DNA from: an uncultured Lachnospiraceae bacterium
GTDB lineage: Bacteria; Bacillota; Clostridia; Lachnospirales; Lachnospiraceae
NCBI GenBank assembly: GCA_947625995.1
Contig: CANQQN010000012.1
Location: 1-17,393, forward strand
Direction: 5' to 3'
DNA length: 17,393 nucleotides
Shown: positions 16,297 through 17,393 of the stretch, piece after piece
How the letters are laid out: every line of letters begins with the position of its first letter
Position numbering within the stretch: the first letter of the stretch is position 1
Made by a program: the position numbers and the translations under genes
Notes under the pieces: model-generated
What the model saw: the letters and a program-made list of their open reading frames with translations, nothing else
Database searches by the model: none
What the model was told of the DNA's origin: nothing

Positions 16297-17349
16297 CTAT
16301 ACCAGATACTGTTCCAGATCCCGTCTGTCGTTGGTGTAGGTGAAGGCTGTCTCCCTGTCGATAAAGCCCTCCTGTATCAGACGCAGCAGATCCATGTTCA
16401 GCGTATGCATACCAAGGCTTCCGCCGGACTGCATCATGCTGCCCATCTGGTGGCTCTTGTTCTCGCGGATCAGATTGGTGATGGCGTCGGTGCCAAGAAG
16501 GATCTCCGTGCCCGCAATACGCCCGTTGCCGCCGATCGTAGGCATCAGACACTGGGTGATCACGCCCTTCAACACGCCTGCAAGCTGTGTCCTCGCCTGA
16601 TTCTGGCTGCCGGTAGGGCAGGCGTCGATCACACGCTCAATGGTCTGCGCCGCCCCTGTGGTATGCAGGGTGGACAGCACCAGATGGCCGGTCTCAGCCG
16701 CCGTCAGCGCCGCCATGATTGTTTCATAGTCACGCATCTCGCCCACCAGAATGATGTCCGGGTCCTCACGGAGGGCGCTGCGCAGGGCAGCCGCGAAATC
16801 CGTCACGTCCCGGCCTGTCTCCCTCTGGTGGATCAGTGCCAGCTTACTCTCATATGTATATTCAATAGGATCCTCAATGGTGATGATGTGATCCCTTCTG
16901 GTCTTGTTGATGTGCTCGATCATAGCCGCCAGCGTGGTAGATTTACCGCTGCCCGTAGGCCCTGTGATCAGCACCAGCCCTCTCGGCTCCTCCGCCAGAT
17001 CGTAGAGAAGCTCAGGCATATGCAGTTCTTGCAAGGTGGGGATATAGTTGTTCAGCAGACGGATAGTGGCGCAGATCTTCCCCCTCTGGCGGAAGATGTT
17101 CACCCTCTGGCGGTTGCCGTCACTTGTCTCAATGGCGAAATCCACGTCCCTGCCGTTCATGAAATCGGCCTGCTGTTTCTCGTCCAGCAGTCCCATGAGC
17201 ATCCGGTTGGTGTCCTCCTCGCTTGGCTGGGCAATGGTCTGTTCCAGCTTGCCGTGGACGCGCATCATCAGCGGCATACCCGCCGACATATGAAGGTCGG
17301 AAGCCTTATCCTCCCTGCACGCAAGTATTATCCTGTCTAAATCATACAT
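16297..17349 (-). CDS. pilT: Type IV pilus retraction ATPase PilT
   Basis: This is a cytoplasmic hexameric ATPase that powers pilus depolymerisation (twitching or retraction) at the inner face of the membrane. The sequence shows, in order: an N-terminal PAS-like region opening with ASDLHMSAG, typical of PilT; Walker A GPTGSGKST at residues 130-138; the Asp box TIEDPIEY at 157-164; Walker B DIILVGEMRD at 198-207; the His box TGHLVLSTLHT at 220-230; and a tail with AITNLIRE...MGSMMQSGGSLGMHTL, matching the PilT rather than the PilB family. At 350 residues it has normal PilT length and lacks the N-terminal extension of PilB/GspE. The ATG at 17349 is preferred over an in-frame GTG at 17361, because AAAGGTGG lies 8 bases before the ATG and covers the GTG. 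It is the first gene seen of the pilus cluster, 99 bases upstream of the giant pilin. The motor family is very secure; the retraction role rests on the PilT-like tail. Confidence 0.95.
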   Translation of the reverse strand: MYDLDRIILACREDKASDLHMSAGMPLMMRVHGKLEQTIAQPSEEDTNRMLMGLLDEKQQADFMNGRDVDFAIETSDGNRQRVNIFRQRGKICATIRLLNNYIPTLQELHMPELLYDLAEEPRGLVLITGPTGSGKSTTLAAMIEHINKTRRDHIITIEDPIEYTYESKLALIHQRETGRDVTDFAAALRSALREDPDIILVGEMRDYETIMAALTAAETGHLVLSTLHTTGAAQTIERVIDACPTGSQNQARTQLAGVLKGVITQCLMPTIGGNGRIAGTEILLGTDAITNLIRENKSHQMGSMMQSGGSLGMHTLNMDLLRLIQEGFIDRETAFTYTNDRRDLEQYLV

Positions 17350-17357
17350 ACTTTTTC

Positions 17358-17365
17358 CCACCTTT
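17358..17365 (-). promoter_or_regulatory. Ribosome binding site that sets the pilT start
   Basis: On the minus strand the bases read AAAGGTGG, one mismatch from the AAAGGAGG consensus, ending 8 bases before the ATG at 17349. The site covers the alternative in-frame GTG at 17361, so the ATG is the likelier start. Only 28 bases lie beyond it before the window ends, and no promoter can be called there. Confidence 0.6.
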
Positions 17366-17393
17366 TCAATATGTTTACAAAAAAATCACAATT

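Noticed and set aside
16405..17340. Plus-strand open frame of 311 codons opposite pilT
   Set aside because: It is fully antisense to a gene with all PilT motifs, its predicted product is rich in His, Arg and Leu with no recognisable domain, and it is a reading-frame shadow.
16297..17349. PilB/GspE assembly ATPase instead of PilT
   Set aside because: Length (350 residues), lack of the long N-terminal domain and absence of the four-Cys zinc motif, plus the AITNLIRE tail, favour PilT.

Overview
The window is almost wholly coding. All eight recognisable genes lie on the minus strand, so transcription reads from right (about 17,390) to left (1). Strong Shine-Dalgarno sequences (AAGGAGG type), roughly balanced G+C, type IV pilus genes and an HD-GYP response regulator of the kind common in Clostridia suggest a Gram-positive Firmicute. 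A gut-type Lachnospiraceae or a relative is most likely. That assignment is inference from style; there is no rRNA or other marker gene here.

Right part (16297-17349): pilT, the retraction ATPase of a type IV pilus. Middle (4702-16197): one enormous gene of 3831 codons. Its product starts as a textbook type IV prepilin (15-residue leader, Gly before the cleavage site, Glu at mature +5, hydrophobic helix). It then carries a passenger of about 3.8 thousand residues: an N-terminal head, about 36 GLUG-type GG[IV]xG repeats, and about 1500 C-terminal residues with fibronectin-III-like and other beta-rich stretches. Next come three small prepilin-like genes: a PilX/GspK-like one without Glu5 (4054-4665) and two with canonical prepilin ends (3662-4054 and 2893-3660). 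The four prepilins look like a pilus tip cassette in which the giant protein is an extreme 'modular pilin' adhesin.

Left part (1-2838): a signalling module. It contains a receiver/HD-GYP/PAS-like/GGDEF protein able in principle to break down and make cyclic di-GMP, a single-domain Hpt phosphotransfer protein, and the N-terminus of a membrane sensor cut off by the window edge. A short stem-loop at 2880-2894 separates it from the pilins.

Taken together, the genes suggest a surface-adhesion device (pilus, giant tip adhesin, retraction motor) encoded next to a phosphorelay/c-di-GMP controller. The pilus assembly ATPase (PilB), platform protein (PilC), prepilin peptidase (PilD) and major pilin are not in the window. 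The longest gap between genes is 99 bases (16198-16296). No RNA genes, insertion sequences or CRISPR arrays were seen.
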